In this document: positions 37,161 through 45,479 of the stretch, piece after piece | Numbering within the stretch: the stretch's first letter is position 1 | Layout: each line of letters begins with the position of its first letter | Assembly (NCBI RefSeq): GCF_004916975.1 | Contig: NZ_STGQ01000001.1 | Span: 396,993 to 460,992 of the forward strand | Direction of reading: 5' to 3' | Length of the DNA: 64,000 bases | Source of the DNA: Paenibacillus dokdonensis | GTDB lineage: Bacteria > Bacillota > Bacilli > Paenibacillales > Paenibacillaceae | The notes under the pieces: model-generated | Databases searched by the model: none | Seen by the model: only the letters and a program-made list of their open reading frames with translations | Told to the model about the DNA's origin: nothing | Position numbers and translations under genes: made by a program

Positions 37161-38045
37161 TTGCCGTTGAACCATACAGAGCTGGATGATAAAAATGTTC
37201 AAATCGGCCTTTCGGGCTGGGGAGATCATGATGAAATTTATCCAAAAGGGACCAAAGCGGGAGAGAAGCTTCAGGTATACAGCAACCGATTTCCGATTGT
37301 GGAGCTTGACAGCTCCTTTTATGCTGTGCCTTCACCGGAAAGAATGCAGAAATGGAGCGAACAGACGCCCGATTCCTTCGGTTTTATTGTCAAAGCATAT
37401 CAGGGAATGACGGGACATGCCCGTGGGAAAATCCCCTTTGCGGACACCAGGTCCATGTTTCAGGCTTTTCGGGAGTCGGCAGAAGAGATGCAGAAGGCGG
37501 GCAAGCTGAGGGCGATATTGTTTCAGTATCCGCCATGGTTTGATTGTGATCGGAAGCATGTTGAAATGCTGCGCAGAACCCGGGAATGGATGGACGGATT
37601 TCCGCTGGCTCTCGAATTTCGGCATCAAAGCTGGTTCCATGGGGAAATGATGGACAAGACACTCGCTTTTATGAGGGAGGAAGGCTGGATTCATTCGATT
37701 TGCGATGAACCGCAGGCTGGCGAAGGGTCCGTACCGATGATTCTTGAACCGACTCGGGACGATTTCACACTCGTCCGCCTTCATGGCCGGAATGCAGCCG
37801 GGTGGCATTCGAGCGGACAGCCCAATTGGCGGGAGGTCAGATACCTGTACCGGTACAATGAGCAAGAACTTATGGAATGGGAGGGAAATATTAACAAATT
37901 ACTCGAATCGACCCAAAACTGCTGGGTCATATTTAATAATAACTCCGGCGGTGACGCTGCGGGTAATGCTATACAGCTGATGAATTTATTGAATTTGGAT
38001 GCTCCCGAGCTGCCTCCAGACCAATTGATGCTTTTTGAAGATTAA
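37161..38045 (+). CDS. DUF72 domain protein
   Basis: A 294-residue DUF72 (YecE/YunF-like) TIM-barrel protein. Recognised from GLSGWGDHDEIYPKGTKAGEK at the N-terminus, the YSNRFPIVELDSSFYAVPSP block, FIVKAYQGMTGHARG, LFQYPPWFDCDRKHVEML, LALEFRHQSWFHGE, and the closing WVIFNNNSGGDAAGNAIQL. Function unknown; the conserved polar pocket suggests an enzyme on a phosphate or nucleotide. Start is TTG 37161 after GGAG, or TTG 37167. The 276 bp before it hold the preceding terminator and an AT-rich leader without a clear promoter. Confidence 0.83.
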   Translation: MPLNHTELDDKNVQIGLSGWGDHDEIYPKGTKAGEKLQVYSNRFPIVELDSSFYAVPSPERMQKWSEQTPDSFGFIVKAYQGMTGHARGKIPFADTRSMFQAFRESAEEMQKAGKLRAILFQYPPWFDCDRKHVEMLRRTREWMDGFPLALEFRHQSWFHGEMMDKTLAFMREEGWIHSICDEPQAGEGSVPMILEPTRDDFTLVRLHGRNAAGWHSSGQPNWREVRYLYRYNEQELMEWEGNINKLLESTQNCWVIFNNNSGGDAAGNAIQLMNLLNLDAPELPPDQLMLFED

Positions 38046-38183
38046 AGAACCTATAAGTTTTATGGAAGATATGACCCGTGTTGTAAACATTGTCATATGT
38101 AAAATGCCCTTTTGTCCTGATTGATCTGTTTTTTAGATCATAACTATATTAAATGGTTATTTCAGGTATGGAGAAGATATGTT

Positions 38184-38189
38184 TATAAT
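38184..38189 (+). promoter_or_regulatory. candidate -10 box and leader hairpin of odhA
   Basis: TATAAT at 38184-38189 lies 146 bp before odhA, with only a weak -35 (TTCAGG) 17 bp upstream. Downstream, AGCCGCTTTCA (38199-38209) pairs with TGAAACGGCT (38216-38225), one bulge, in the leader; no U-run follows, so it is not a classic terminator. The 289-bp gap holds nothing else. Confidence 0.4.
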
Positions 38190-38334
38190 AGAAGTTGAGC
38201 CGCTTTCATTTATGGTGAAACGGCTTACAAGAATCATTTTTTCAGATTTCCGTCCAACGCATAGAAGAATGGTTCGAAGGTCAACTCATTCTATATGACT
38301 ATTAAAAAATCAAGGCGGAGGTATCACTTTAGCG

Positions 38335-41211
38335 ATGATAACCAATAAGAATGACACACAAACGCAGGGAGCCTGGGAAAACTACTACGGCCCCAACCTG
38401 GGATATGTTCAGGAACAGTATGAACGTTACGTGAAAGATCCTGATTCTGTGGATGAAACGTTCCGCAAAGTGTTTCAGATGTGGGGCGCACCTCCAATTG
38501 CGCCGGCTGCACTGGCACCGGTAAACGCAGCATCCGCCAGCGCGCCAATCGACAGCAGCATGCTGAAGAAGGGTGTGGATGCCGGTAAGCTTGTATGGAA
38601 TATCCGTGCATACGGCCATCTGGCTGCAGACATCGATCCACTCGGCATCATTCCGAAGCCGGACACACGCATACTTGAACCTGAACAATACGGACTGAGT
38701 CAGTCCGATCTAACGGCTTTCCCTGCATCCCTGATCTGGGACGGGGCGCCTGAGAATGTTAGAACCGGTTGGGAAGCCATCCAGAAGCTGCGTCAAACAT
38801 ATACAGGAACCATTGCCTTTGAATTCAGCCATGTGCATGACACGGAAGAGCGCGTATGGCTGAACCGTCATGTCGAAAGCGGAATTTTCCCTGCTCCCCT
38901 GAGTGAGTCGGAGAAAACGAACCTGCTTGAGAGACTGATCGAAGTTGAGCAGTTCGAGGAATTCCTGCACCGTACCTTTGTAGGACAGAAACGCTTCTCT
39001 ATTGAAGGTAATGACGTGCTGGTTCCAATGCTCGACGAAATGGTACGCATCATGTCCGACGAAGGCGCAGAGCATATCCTGATGGGTATGGCACACCGCG
39101 GCCGTTTGAACGTTCTGGCTCATGTACTCGGCAAGCCATACGATAAGATTTTCTCTGAATTCCACCATTCGCCAAACAAGAAGCTGTTCCCTTCGGAAGG
39201 CTCGATGGGCATCAACTTCGGCTGGACCGGCGACGTGAAATACCATCTGGGCGCAAAACGTGTCCTGAAGGATGGCAGTGTCGTGCAGACCCGGATTACG
39301 CTTGCGAATAACCCGAGTCACCTTGAGTTTGTCAATCCGGTTGTTGAAGGCTTTGCCCGCGCAGCGCAGGAAGACCGCACGCAGCCAGGCTATCCGCAGC
39401 AGGATGTGAACAAGGCCGCGACAGTTCTGATTCACGGCGACTCCGCCTTCCCTGGCGAAGGCATTGTGGCGGAAACACTGAACTTCAACAAGCTTCCTGG
39501 CTTCCAAAACGGCGGTACGATCCATATCATCGCCAACAACAACATCGGTTTCACGACCGAAAGCCGGGATTCCCGTTCGACTCATTATGCAAGTGACCTG
39601 GCGAAGGGCTACGAGATTCCGATCGTCCATGTGAATGCTGATGATCCGGAAGCATGTATGTCCGCCATCCGCCTTGCGAGCGAATACCGCAATAAATTTA
39701 AGAAGGACTTCCTGATTGATCTGGTCGGCTACCGCCGATACGGACATAATGAAACGGATGATCCGGATACTACGCAGCCGCTCATTTATAACAAAGTGAA
39801 GAGCCACCCGCGTGTTGTCAGCATCTATGCAGATGTACTGAACCAAAAAGGCGTGGTGAATAAAGAGCAGTCCAATGATATGATTCAGCAGGTTCAAAAC
39901 CGCATGAAGGATGCTTACGACAAGATTAAGGATCTAGAGCAGGAGCCGGCGAATTCTCATCAGCAAACACCTGCTGAAGACCGGATCAAGGCGATTAAGA
40001 CGGGCGTGCCTCTGAACACGCTGCGTGAAATCAATACGGATCTGCTGAAACGTCCGGCCGACTTTAATGTCTATCCGAAGCTGCAGCGTATTCTGGAACG
40101 CCGCGAATCCGCATTAAACGATGGTGAAAAGGTAGACTGGAGTCTAGCGGAAACGCTGGCCTTCGCAAGCATTATTGCTGACGGTAAGCCGATCCGTCTT
40201 ACAGGCCAGGATGCCGAACGTGCGACGTTCGCACACCGTAACCTGGTGCTGCATGATACGAAGAACGGTTCGACCTTCTGCCCGATTCACGAGCTTCCGC
40301 AGGCGAAGGCATCCTTTGCGATCTACAACAGCCCGCTTTCCGAGGCTTCGGTGCTCGGATTTGAATATGGATACAACGTATATTCTCCAGAGACGCTTGT
40401 CATCTGGGAAGCCCAGTTTGGTGATTTCGCGAACTGCGCGCAGGTGATCACGGACCAGTTCATCTCGGCTGGACGTTCTAAATGGGGACAAAAATCAAGT
40501 CTGGTAATGCTGCTTCCTCACGGTTATGAAGGACAGGGACCAGAGCACTCCAGTGCACGTCTGGAACGTTTCCTCCAGCTTGGCGGCGAAGAGAACTTTA
40601 CCGTTGTTAATCTGTCCAGTGCAGCTCAGTACTTCCACTTGCTTCGCCGTCAGGCAGCATTGACCGAAAGTGAAGATGCACGCCCGCTGATCGTGATGTC
40701 GCCGAAAAGCCTCATCCGTAACACGCGTGTTGCATCAAACGGACAGGAGCTTAGCGAAGGACACTTCAAGCGTGTGCTTGAACAACAAGGTCTTGGCGGA
40801 AATCCTGAGCGTGTTGAGCGCCTAGTTCTCTGCAGCGGTAAAATTGCCGTGGAGCTTGAGGAAGCACTCGATAAAGAAGAAGAAGCGAAGGATTGGCTGC
40901 ATATCCTCCGTGTAGAACAGCTTTACCCATTCCCTGAACAAGAAGTTCGTGAGATTCTCGCACGTTTTACAAATGTTAAGGAAATATTGTGGGTACAGGA
41001 AGAACCGGAAAACATGGGTGCTTGGCGTTATATCGAGCCTCATCTCCGCAGAGTGGCACCACAAGGTACGCCAGTAAATTACAACGGTCGTCCGGAACGT
41101 TCGAGTACCGCCAGCGGCTTCCAACAGATACACAGCTTTGAACAACAACAAATCGTATCTACAGCATTGAACCAAAAATCTATTAAGCATAACATCGCAC
41201 TGGGGAGGTAG
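38335..41211 (+). CDS. odhA: 2-oxoglutarate dehydrogenase E1 component
   Basis: A 958-residue thiamine diphosphate enzyme that decarboxylates 2-oxoglutarate in the TCA cycle, giving the succinyl group to E2. N-terminal E2-binding segment WENYYGPNLGYVQEQYERYV; substrate and TPP sites MGMAHRGRLNVLAHVLGKPY, NPSHLEFVNPVVEGFARA, and IHGDSAFPGEGIVAETLN; the E1 transketolase C-terminal half includes NLVLHDTKNGSTFCPIHEL and LPHGYEGQGPEHSSARLERF. Length fits SucA/OdhA. ATG 38335 is 13 bases past GGCGGAGG, a long spacing, but no nearer start exists. Forms an operon with odhB, six bases away. The E3 gene is not here. Confidence 0.95.
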   Translation: MITNKNDTQTQGAWENYYGPNLGYVQEQYERYVKDPDSVDETFRKVFQMWGAPPIAPAALAPVNAASASAPIDSSMLKKGVDAGKLVWNIRAYGHLAADIDPLGIIPKPDTRILEPEQYGLSQSDLTAFPASLIWDGAPENVRTGWEAIQKLRQTYTGTIAFEFSHVHDTEERVWLNRHVESGIFPAPLSESEKTNLLERLIEVEQFEEFLHRTFVGQKRFSIEGNDVLVPMLDEMVRIMSDEGAEHILMGMAHRGRLNVLAHVLGKPYDKIFSEFHHSPNKKLFPSEGSMGINFGWTGDVKYHLGAKRVLKDGSVVQTRITLANNPSHLEFVNPVVEGFARAAQEDRTQPGYPQQDVNKAATVLIHGDSAFPGEGIVAETLNFNKLPGFQNGGTIHIIANNNIGFTTESRDSRSTHYASDLAKGYEIPIVHVNADDPEACMSAIRLASEYRNKFKKDFLIDLVGYRRYGHNETDDPDTTQPLIYNKVKSHPRVVSIYADVLNQKGVVNKEQSNDMIQQVQNRMKDAYDKIKDLEQEPANSHQQTPAEDRIKAIKTGVPLNTLREINTDLLKRPADFNVYPKLQRILERRESALNDGEKVDWSLAETLAFASIIADGKPIRLTGQDAERATFAHRNLVLHDTKNGSTFCPIHELPQAKASFAIYNSPLSEASVLGFEYGYNVYSPETLVIWEAQFGDFANCAQVITDQFISAGRSKWGQKSSLVMLLPHGYEGQGPEHSSARLERFLQLGGEENFTVVNLSSAAQYFHLLRRQAALTESEDARPLIVMSPKSLIRNTRVASNGQELSEGHFKRVLEQQGLGGNPERVERLVLCSGKIAVELEEALDKEEEAKDWLHILRVEQLYPFPEQEVREILARFTNVKEILWVQEEPENMGAWRYIEPHLRRVAPQGTPVNYNGRPERSSTASGFQQIHSFEQQQIVSTALNQKSIKHNIALGR

Positions 41212-41217
41212 CAGGCA

Positions 41218-42453
41218 GTGAGCGAAATTACAGTACCGGCAATGGGTGAATCTATCACAGAGGGAACTATTTTTAAGTGGCATGTCAAAGAAGGGGACGC
41301 AGTTAACCAGGGGGATGTTCTTCTGGAACTGGAAACAGATAAGGTCAATCTTGAAATCAGTGCCGAGGAATCCGGCGTGGTCGAGAAGATTTTGAGAAAC
41401 GATGGTGACACCGTTCAAATCGGCGAAGTTCTGGGCAGAATTTCTGCAGGCGGTGAAGCGGCTGCAGCTGCTCCAGCTAAAGAAGAGCCGAAGGCACAAG
41501 AGAAGACAGCACCAGCTGCTCCTAGTGCTCCTGCACCGGCTGAATCTGCGAAAGAAGGGGATTCTTACCTTGCAGCATCACCGGCAGCACGCAAGCTTGC
41601 ACGCGAGCAAGGCATTGATCTGGAACAGGTTAACCGTGATCCGAAGGGACGCATCTTCCAGGATAACGTGAAGAGTCATACGGAAGCACCGGCTCCACGC
41701 CCATCGGCTCCAGCCCCTGCGGCAGCACCGGCTGAAGTAAGCCAGCCAGGCAAACCGGCTGAGCGCACACGCATGTCCCGCCGCCGGGCAACGATTGCGA
41801 AGCGCCTGGTTGAAGCACAGCACACTGCTGCGATGCTGACTACCTTCAACGAAGTGGATATGACGGCTATCATGGATGTCCGCAAACGCCGTAAAGATGC
41901 TTTTAAAGAGAAGCATGAGATCGGTTTGGGCTTCATGTCCTTCTTTACGAAGGCTGTTGTGGGTGCACTTAAGAAATTCCCGCATCTGAATGCTGAAATT
42001 GACGGTGAGGATATCATCGTGAAGAAATATTATGATATCGGTATTGCCGTATCGGCGAAGGAAGGCCTCGTCGTTCCGGTCGTTCGTGACGCGGATCGTC
42101 TGGGATTTGCCGAAATCGAGAAGGAAATTGCTTCGCTTGCTTCGAAAGCACGCAATAACTCTCTGGCATTGTCTGAGCTTCAAGGAGGCACGTTCACGAT
42201 TACGAATGGTGGTACATTCGGTTCCCTGATGTCTACACCAATCCTGAATGCGCCGCAAGTAGGTATTCTAGGTATGCATAAAATCCAGCTTCGTCCGGTA
42301 GCGATTGACGCAGAACGCTCGGAGAACCGTCCGATGATGTACATTGCGTTGTCTTATGACCACCGGATCGTGGATGGCAGTGAAGCTGTCCGCTTCCTCG
42401 TGACGGTTAAGGAACTCTTGGAAGATCCAGAATCCTTGCTGCTTGAAGGCTGA
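41218..42453 (+). CDS. odhB: dihydrolipoyl succinyltransferase (2-oxoglutarate dehydrogenase E2)
   Basis: A 411-residue E2. N-terminal lipoyl domain (residues 1-77) with Lys42 in [12 protein letters not shown]; an Ala/Pro-rich flexible linker (about 80-115); a peripheral subunit-binding domain ([19 protein letters not shown] near 118-150); second Ala/Pro linker; catalytic core from about 180 with active-site His and Asp in [14 protein letters not shown]. It carries succinyl groups to CoA. GTG 41218 with GGGGAGG upstream. Ends at a strong terminator. Confidence 0.95.
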   Translation: MSEITVPAMGESITEGTIFKWHVKEGDAVNQGDVLLELETDKVNLEISAEESGVVEKILRNDGDTVQIGEVLGRISAGGEAAAAAPAKEEPKAQEKTAPAAPSAPAPAESAKEGDSYLAASPAARKLAREQGIDLEQVNRDPKGRIFQDNVKSHTEAPAPRPSAPAPAAAPAEVSQPGKPAERTRMSRRRATIAKRLVEAQHTAAMLTTFNEVDMTAIMDVRKRRKDAFKEKHEIGLGFMSFFTKAVVGALKKFPHLNAEIDGEDIIVKKYYDIGIAVSAKEGLVVPVVRDADRLGFAEIEKEIASLASKARNNSLALSELQGGTFTITNGGTFGSLMSTPILNAPQVGILGMHKIQLRPVAIDAERSENRPMMYIALSYDHRIVDGSEAVRFLVTVKELLEDPESLLLEG

Positions 42454-42471
42454 TCAATCGATATCATATGA

Positions 42472-42506
42472 AAAAAGCCGAACCGTACATTGCGGTTCGG
42501 CTTTTT
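42472..42506 (+). terminator. odhAB terminator
   Basis: AAAAAGCCGAACCG (42472-42485) pairs with CGGTTCGGCTTTTT (42493-42506); seven-base loop. Confidence 0.88.
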
Positions 42507-42531
42507 GCTATGTATTAAAAACGTACATCCG

Positions 42532-42560
42532 TTGACTTTTCTGTAGGACTGAATTATGCT
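42532..42560 (+). promoter_or_regulatory. promoter of rhodanese gene
   Basis: TTGACT (42532-42537), 17-bp spacer, TATGCT (42555-42560). Transcription would start near 42567, directly at the palindrome. Confidence 0.6.
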
Positions 42561-42566
42561 GTTTAT

Positions 42567-42582
42567 ATACCCTATAGGGTAT
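42567..42582 (+). promoter_or_regulatory. CsoR/CstR-like operator palindrome
   Basis: ATACCCTATAGGGTAT is a perfect 16-bp palindrome placed at the predicted transcription start. AT-flanked CCC-GGG palindromes of this kind are bound by CsoR/CstR-family copper or persulfide repressors. The rhodanese downstream fits persulfide control. The regulator gene is not in this window. Confidence 0.6.
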
Positions 42583-42632
42583 GCCAATTCATACACATAT
42601 TTTTGCTCCAAGAGAAGAAAAGGGGATTATTT

Positions 42633-43019
42633 ATGACTTCATCAACCATATTTTATATCGTACTGGCACTCTTCGTCTTATGGATGCTCTATCGCATGTT
42701 CGCACCTGTTAAGGGGCTTGTGCAGCTTCGTGACGAACCCTTTCGCAAGAAGCTGGAGCAGTCCAAACATAAGCATCTGATTGACGTCCGGGAAGTCCAT
42801 GAATTCAAATCAGGGCATATTCCGGGCGCTGTCAACATTCCCCTGTCCCAAATTGGAAGCAGAGCTTCAGAAATCACCAAGGACAGTGATGTTTTCATTT
42901 ATTGCCAGAGCGGCATGAGAAGCAAGCAAGCATCTAAAATGCTGCTGAAGAGCGGTTTTCCGGAAGTGAACAACCTAATGGGCGGTATATCTTCCTGGAC
43001 TGGAAAACGTATCCGTTAG
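42633..43019 (+). CDS. membrane-anchored rhodanese (sulfurtransferase)
   Basis: A 128-residue protein: an N-terminal membrane helix (FYIVLALFVLWMLYRMF, residues 7-23) followed by one rhodanese domain. The catalytic loop is IYCQSGMRS, with persulfide-forming Cys; HLIDVREVHEFKSGHIPGAVNIP is the typical second-strand block. Resembles B. subtilis YqhL. Presumed to move sulfane sulfur at the membrane, consistent with the CstR-like operator upstream. ATG 42633 follows AAAAGGGG. The frame is open from 42603 but without a better ribosome site. Confidence 0.88.
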   Translation: MTSSTIFYIVLALFVLWMLYRMFAPVKGLVQLRDEPFRKKLEQSKHKHLIDVREVHEFKSGHIPGAVNIPLSQIGSRASEITKDSDVFIYCQSGMRSKQASKMLLKSGFPEVNNLMGGISSWTGKRIR

Positions 43020-43036
43020 AATACACTTCAACGTTA

Positions 43037-43086
43037 AAAGGGCATCCCCAGAGCTCCGTAAGTCGGATCTGGAGATGCCCTTTTTT
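43037..43086. terminator. bidirectional terminator, rhodanese/LCP genes
   Basis: AAAAGGGCATC (43037-43047) pairs with GATGCCCTTTT (43074-43084), with CCAGA/TCTGG inside. Serves both convergent genes. Confidence 0.85.
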
Positions 43087-43114
43087 AATCATATCACAGC
43101 GGTATTGTCTTCAT

Positions 43115-44155
43115 TTACTGGCCGCTGGCATTTGAACCATCCTCCATCGACGGCTGCATCAGCTGGTCTGCAGGCGTGCTTGGATCATGCCAGTTGGTAA
43201 TCAGCTTGCGGATATATTCGATATCCTCCTCATCCGGATCGTAATACCAGATGGAATCACGCATGGCTCCTTTGCCTTTAAGCATATAGTTACTGAAGGT
43301 AGGCATGCTGCCTTCATAGAAGGATTTGGCCAGGTCGATCATGAACGTGGAGTTCATGTTGGTTTTGAAATTGTTTCCGGCGACCTTGATCAGGTCCGGA
43401 ATTTTCGTAATGTTTTTGATCTCAAGCGCTCTGGCCATGACGGCATCAATAAGAACCCGATGTCTCATGGTTCGATTAAAATCAGAATCCTCACGATAGC
43501 GGGCATAACTTAGTGCGTCGTCACCGTCATAAATTGATTTGTTAGGCTCGATCCGCAGCTTCTCATGAATCTTCTGCTTGTTTTCAATGACCTTGGTAAT
43601 CGGCAGATGCACACCGCCAAGCTTGTCGACCACGTCTTTTAAGCCTTGAAAGTTAATGGTGGCATAGAAGTCGACATTATTTCCAACCAGATTTTCAACC
43701 GTATCCACGCTTCGTTTAATTCCTCCGCGCGCATAAGCGGCATTAATTTTGCTCTTCTTATTTTCTTCAGCAATCTCGGTGTATGTATCTCGTGGTATGG
43801 AAATAAGAAGAATCTTGCTATCCTCTGGGCGTACGACAGAATAAATGACCGTATCGGAGCGTCCAGGTTCATTTTTGCGCTCATCCGTTCCAAGCAGGAG
43901 TAAGGAAAATGGGTTTTGAACCTTATCCGGCTTAACCTCTTCGTCGATTTTTTCGTAGGATTGATCCAATGTCTCTGTAACGGTATCTTTCATTAAGGTA
44001 TCAAAAGCGAGTAATGCGGCTTGCTTCCTGAATATGTAACCTGCTCCTGCTATGAGTAGGAGGCAAACAAGCGTGATAAGCAGCCAGGTTCCTTTGCGTT
44101 TCTTTTTCTTTTTTTTTCGGGGGCGTGTCAGCCTTTGCGGCTCTTGATTTTCCAT
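43115..44155 (-). CDS. LytR-CpsA-Psr (LCP) family cell wall ligase
   Basis: A 346-residue membrane protein attaching anionic polymers (teichoic acid or similar) to peptidoglycan. A very basic cytoplasmic N-terminus (RPRKKKKKKRKG) precedes one membrane helix (WLLITLVCLLLIAGAGYIF, about 24-42). The extracytoplasmic LCP domain contains SLLLLGTDERKNEPGRSDTV, ILLISIPRDTYTEI, the VDFYATINFQGLKDVVDKL block and the Arg/Asp ligands in YARYREDSDFNRTMRHR. ATG 44155 is used; it is the outermost start before the basic region. It could be TagT/U/V-like; the exact polymer is unknown. Confidence 0.9.
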   Translation of the reverse strand: MENQEPQRLTRPRKKKKKKRKGTWLLITLVCLLLIAGAGYIFRKQAALLAFDTLMKDTVTETLDQSYEKIDEEVKPDKVQNPFSLLLLGTDERKNEPGRSDTVIYSVVRPEDSKILLISIPRDTYTEIAEENKKSKINAAYARGGIKRSVDTVENLVGNNVDFYATINFQGLKDVVDKLGGVHLPITKVIENKQKIHEKLRIEPNKSIYDGDDALSYARYREDSDFNRTMRHRVLIDAVMARALEIKNITKIPDLIKVAGNNFKTNMNSTFMIDLAKSFYEGSMPTFSNYMLKGKGAMRDSIWYYDPDEEDIEYIRKLITNWHDPSTPADQLMQPSMEDGSNASGQ

Positions 44156-44318
44156 CTAAATCTCCTGTTTGGTTCGTCATGGGTCAAGCTGCTGGACAAC
44201 AATTTACAAAATTTTCTTATGCTATTAAACTATTTTATAGTATTCTCTTAAAAAAAATCAACACATGGGCTCATGTCAATCGCCAGCAACCGATATTTTT
44301 CAACATCAAGGCAGCAAA

Positions 44319-44345
44319 AAAAGACGACTTGATGTGCCGTCTTTT
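44319..44345 (-). terminator. terminator of the small minus-strand gene
   Basis: AAAAGACG (44319-44326) and CGTCTTTT (44338-44345) form a stem; read on the complement it is followed by a T7 run. Confidence 0.6.
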
Positions 44346-44390
44346 CAAATGAGCTTAGAATGGATTATATATAAAGGGGGACCATTCCTT

Positions 44391-44549
44391 CTAGTACAGG
44401 GCAGGGGTTTGCAGTCTATCGTTAAGACGTTCCAATTTTCGGATGATTTCCTTTTGCCATCGGATGTCATTCAGCTGTTTTGCGAGATTCAGAAGATCCA
44501 AATAATCGTCAATCCGCATCTCTGCGCATTGCGCCGATGTTTTCACCAT
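44391..44549 (-). CDS. 52-residue protein, unknown
   Basis: Below the usual gene length limits, but with AAGGAG seven bases before ATG 44549, a clean 53-codon frame ending at TAG and a terminator at 44319-44345. The product is a charged helical peptide: starts MVKTSAQCAEMRIDDYLDLL, then LAKQLNDIRWQKEIIRKLER, ending LNDRLQTPALY. It reads as a two-helix hairpin with heptad-like hydrophobics, in the style of small antikinases or sporulation inhibitors, but I do not recognise it. It is divergent from a Nudix gene across Fur-like boxes. Confidence 0.5.
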   Translation of the reverse strand: MVKTSAQCAEMRIDDYLDLLNLAKQLNDIRWQKEIIRKLERLNDRLQTPALY

Positions 44550-44589
44550 GCTCGTCGACTCCTTAACCGTTGATTGTAAATTGCTTCTC

Positions 44590-44636
44590 TGAGAATCATT
44601 GTATCATAAACTCATTCTCAATGATAATCTTTCTCA
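44590..44636. promoter_or_regulatory. Fur-like boxes in the divergent region
   Basis: TGAGAATCATT (44590-44600) and TGATAATCTTTCTCA (44622-44636) resemble the Bacillus Fur 7-1-7 element (TGATAAT-N-ATTATCA); the second matches 12 of 15 positions. They sit between the 52-residue protein and the Nudix gene. Iron control of either is inference. The preceding 235 bp (44156-44390) contains only the terminator. Confidence 0.45.
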
Positions 44637-44667
44637 ATAAAAACATAAATTTTTTTTGGAGAGGAAC

Positions 44668-45297
44668 ATGCATATGATGGAAGCAACGTTAAAATGGCTG
44701 GATTGGGCCAAACAAATTCAGGGGATTGCTCAGACGGGTCTGGCATATACCAAAGACGTTTATGACAAGGAACGCTATGAGCAGCTCCGTGCGCTCAGTC
44801 TGGAGATCATGGGACAATACACGGATGTGGAGAGCAGCAAGCTGCTGGACCTCTTCGCAGGCGAATATGGCTATGCTACACCGAAGGTGGATATCCGCGG
44901 CGTTGTGATTCAGGATGATCAGATTCTGCTGGTGAGAGAGAAAGAGGAAGGAGAGTGGTCACTGCCTGGAGGCTGGGCCGATCTGCTGCTTTCCCCGTCT
45001 GAAATTGCGGTAAAGGAAGTCAGAGAAGAGTCGGGTTATGAGGTCAAGACGCTGCACCTGCTTGCTGTGCTGGATAATCACAAGCATAACCCGCCCGCTC
45101 CTTATCATGCTTACAAGCTGTTTATTCACTGCGAAATTATCGGCGGTAAAGCTCAAGAAGGAGTCGAAACCAGCGGCGTAGCGTTTTTTGGCAAAGACGA
45201 GCTGCCGCAGCTTTCACAAAACCGGAATACTGAAGAACAGATTAAGCTCATGTTTGATCTCCTGAAGAATCCGCAGCGTATTCCGGTATTCGATTGA
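44668..45297 (+). CDS. Nudix hydrolase (YjhB-like, ADP-ribose pyrophosphatase type)
   Basis: About 209 residues: an N-terminal helical Nudix_N domain (KWLDWAKQIQGIAQTGLAYT) followed by a Nudix fold. The Nudix box is GWADLLLSPSEIAVKEVREE with SGY following; the first Glu of the canonical box is Leu, a known feature of this subgroup, while the REVxEE-equivalent KEVREES is kept. Likely hydrolyses nucleoside-diphosphate derivatives such as ADP-ribose. GGAGAGG lies directly upstream; starts at ATG 44668, or 44674. Fur-like boxes upstream. Confidence 0.85.
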   Translation: MHMMEATLKWLDWAKQIQGIAQTGLAYTKDVYDKERYEQLRALSLEIMGQYTDVESSKLLDLFAGEYGYATPKVDIRGVVIQDDQILLVREKEEGEWSLPGGWADLLLSPSEIAVKEVREESGYEVKTLHLLAVLDNHKHNPPAPYHAYKLFIHCEIIGGKAQEGVETSGVAFFGKDELPQLSQNRNTEEQIKLMFDLLKNPQRIPVFD

Positions 45298-45312
45298 TGA
45301 ATATATCTGATC

Positions 45313-45345
45313 AAACTGCTGCCTGTTGCAGCAGTTTTTCTTTTG
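45313..45345 (+). terminator. terminator after Nudix gene
   Basis: AACTGCTGC (45314-45322) pairs with GCAGCAGTT (45328-45336); T-run follows. Confidence 0.75.
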
Positions 45346-45479
45346 CCTCAAACGTTCTACCATCTTCCTCGCCTATAAGCTTATAGAAATTAACTGTTGG
45401 ACGGATGGTAGCTGTTTTTGTAGTATTGTAGCTGCTATCCAATTTATACTGCTGAACGCTGCAACTGAGGAGGGGCATC

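Noticed and set aside
38216..38229. cre-like TGAAACGGCTTACA before odhA
   Set aside because: The invariant CG core is shifted (C replaced by G), and the sequence is better explained as one arm of a hairpin.
38710..39897. Long antisense open frame of 395 codons inside odhA
   Set aside because: It lies in phase with the codon bias of odhA, has no ribosome site or recognisable domain, and odhA is unambiguous.
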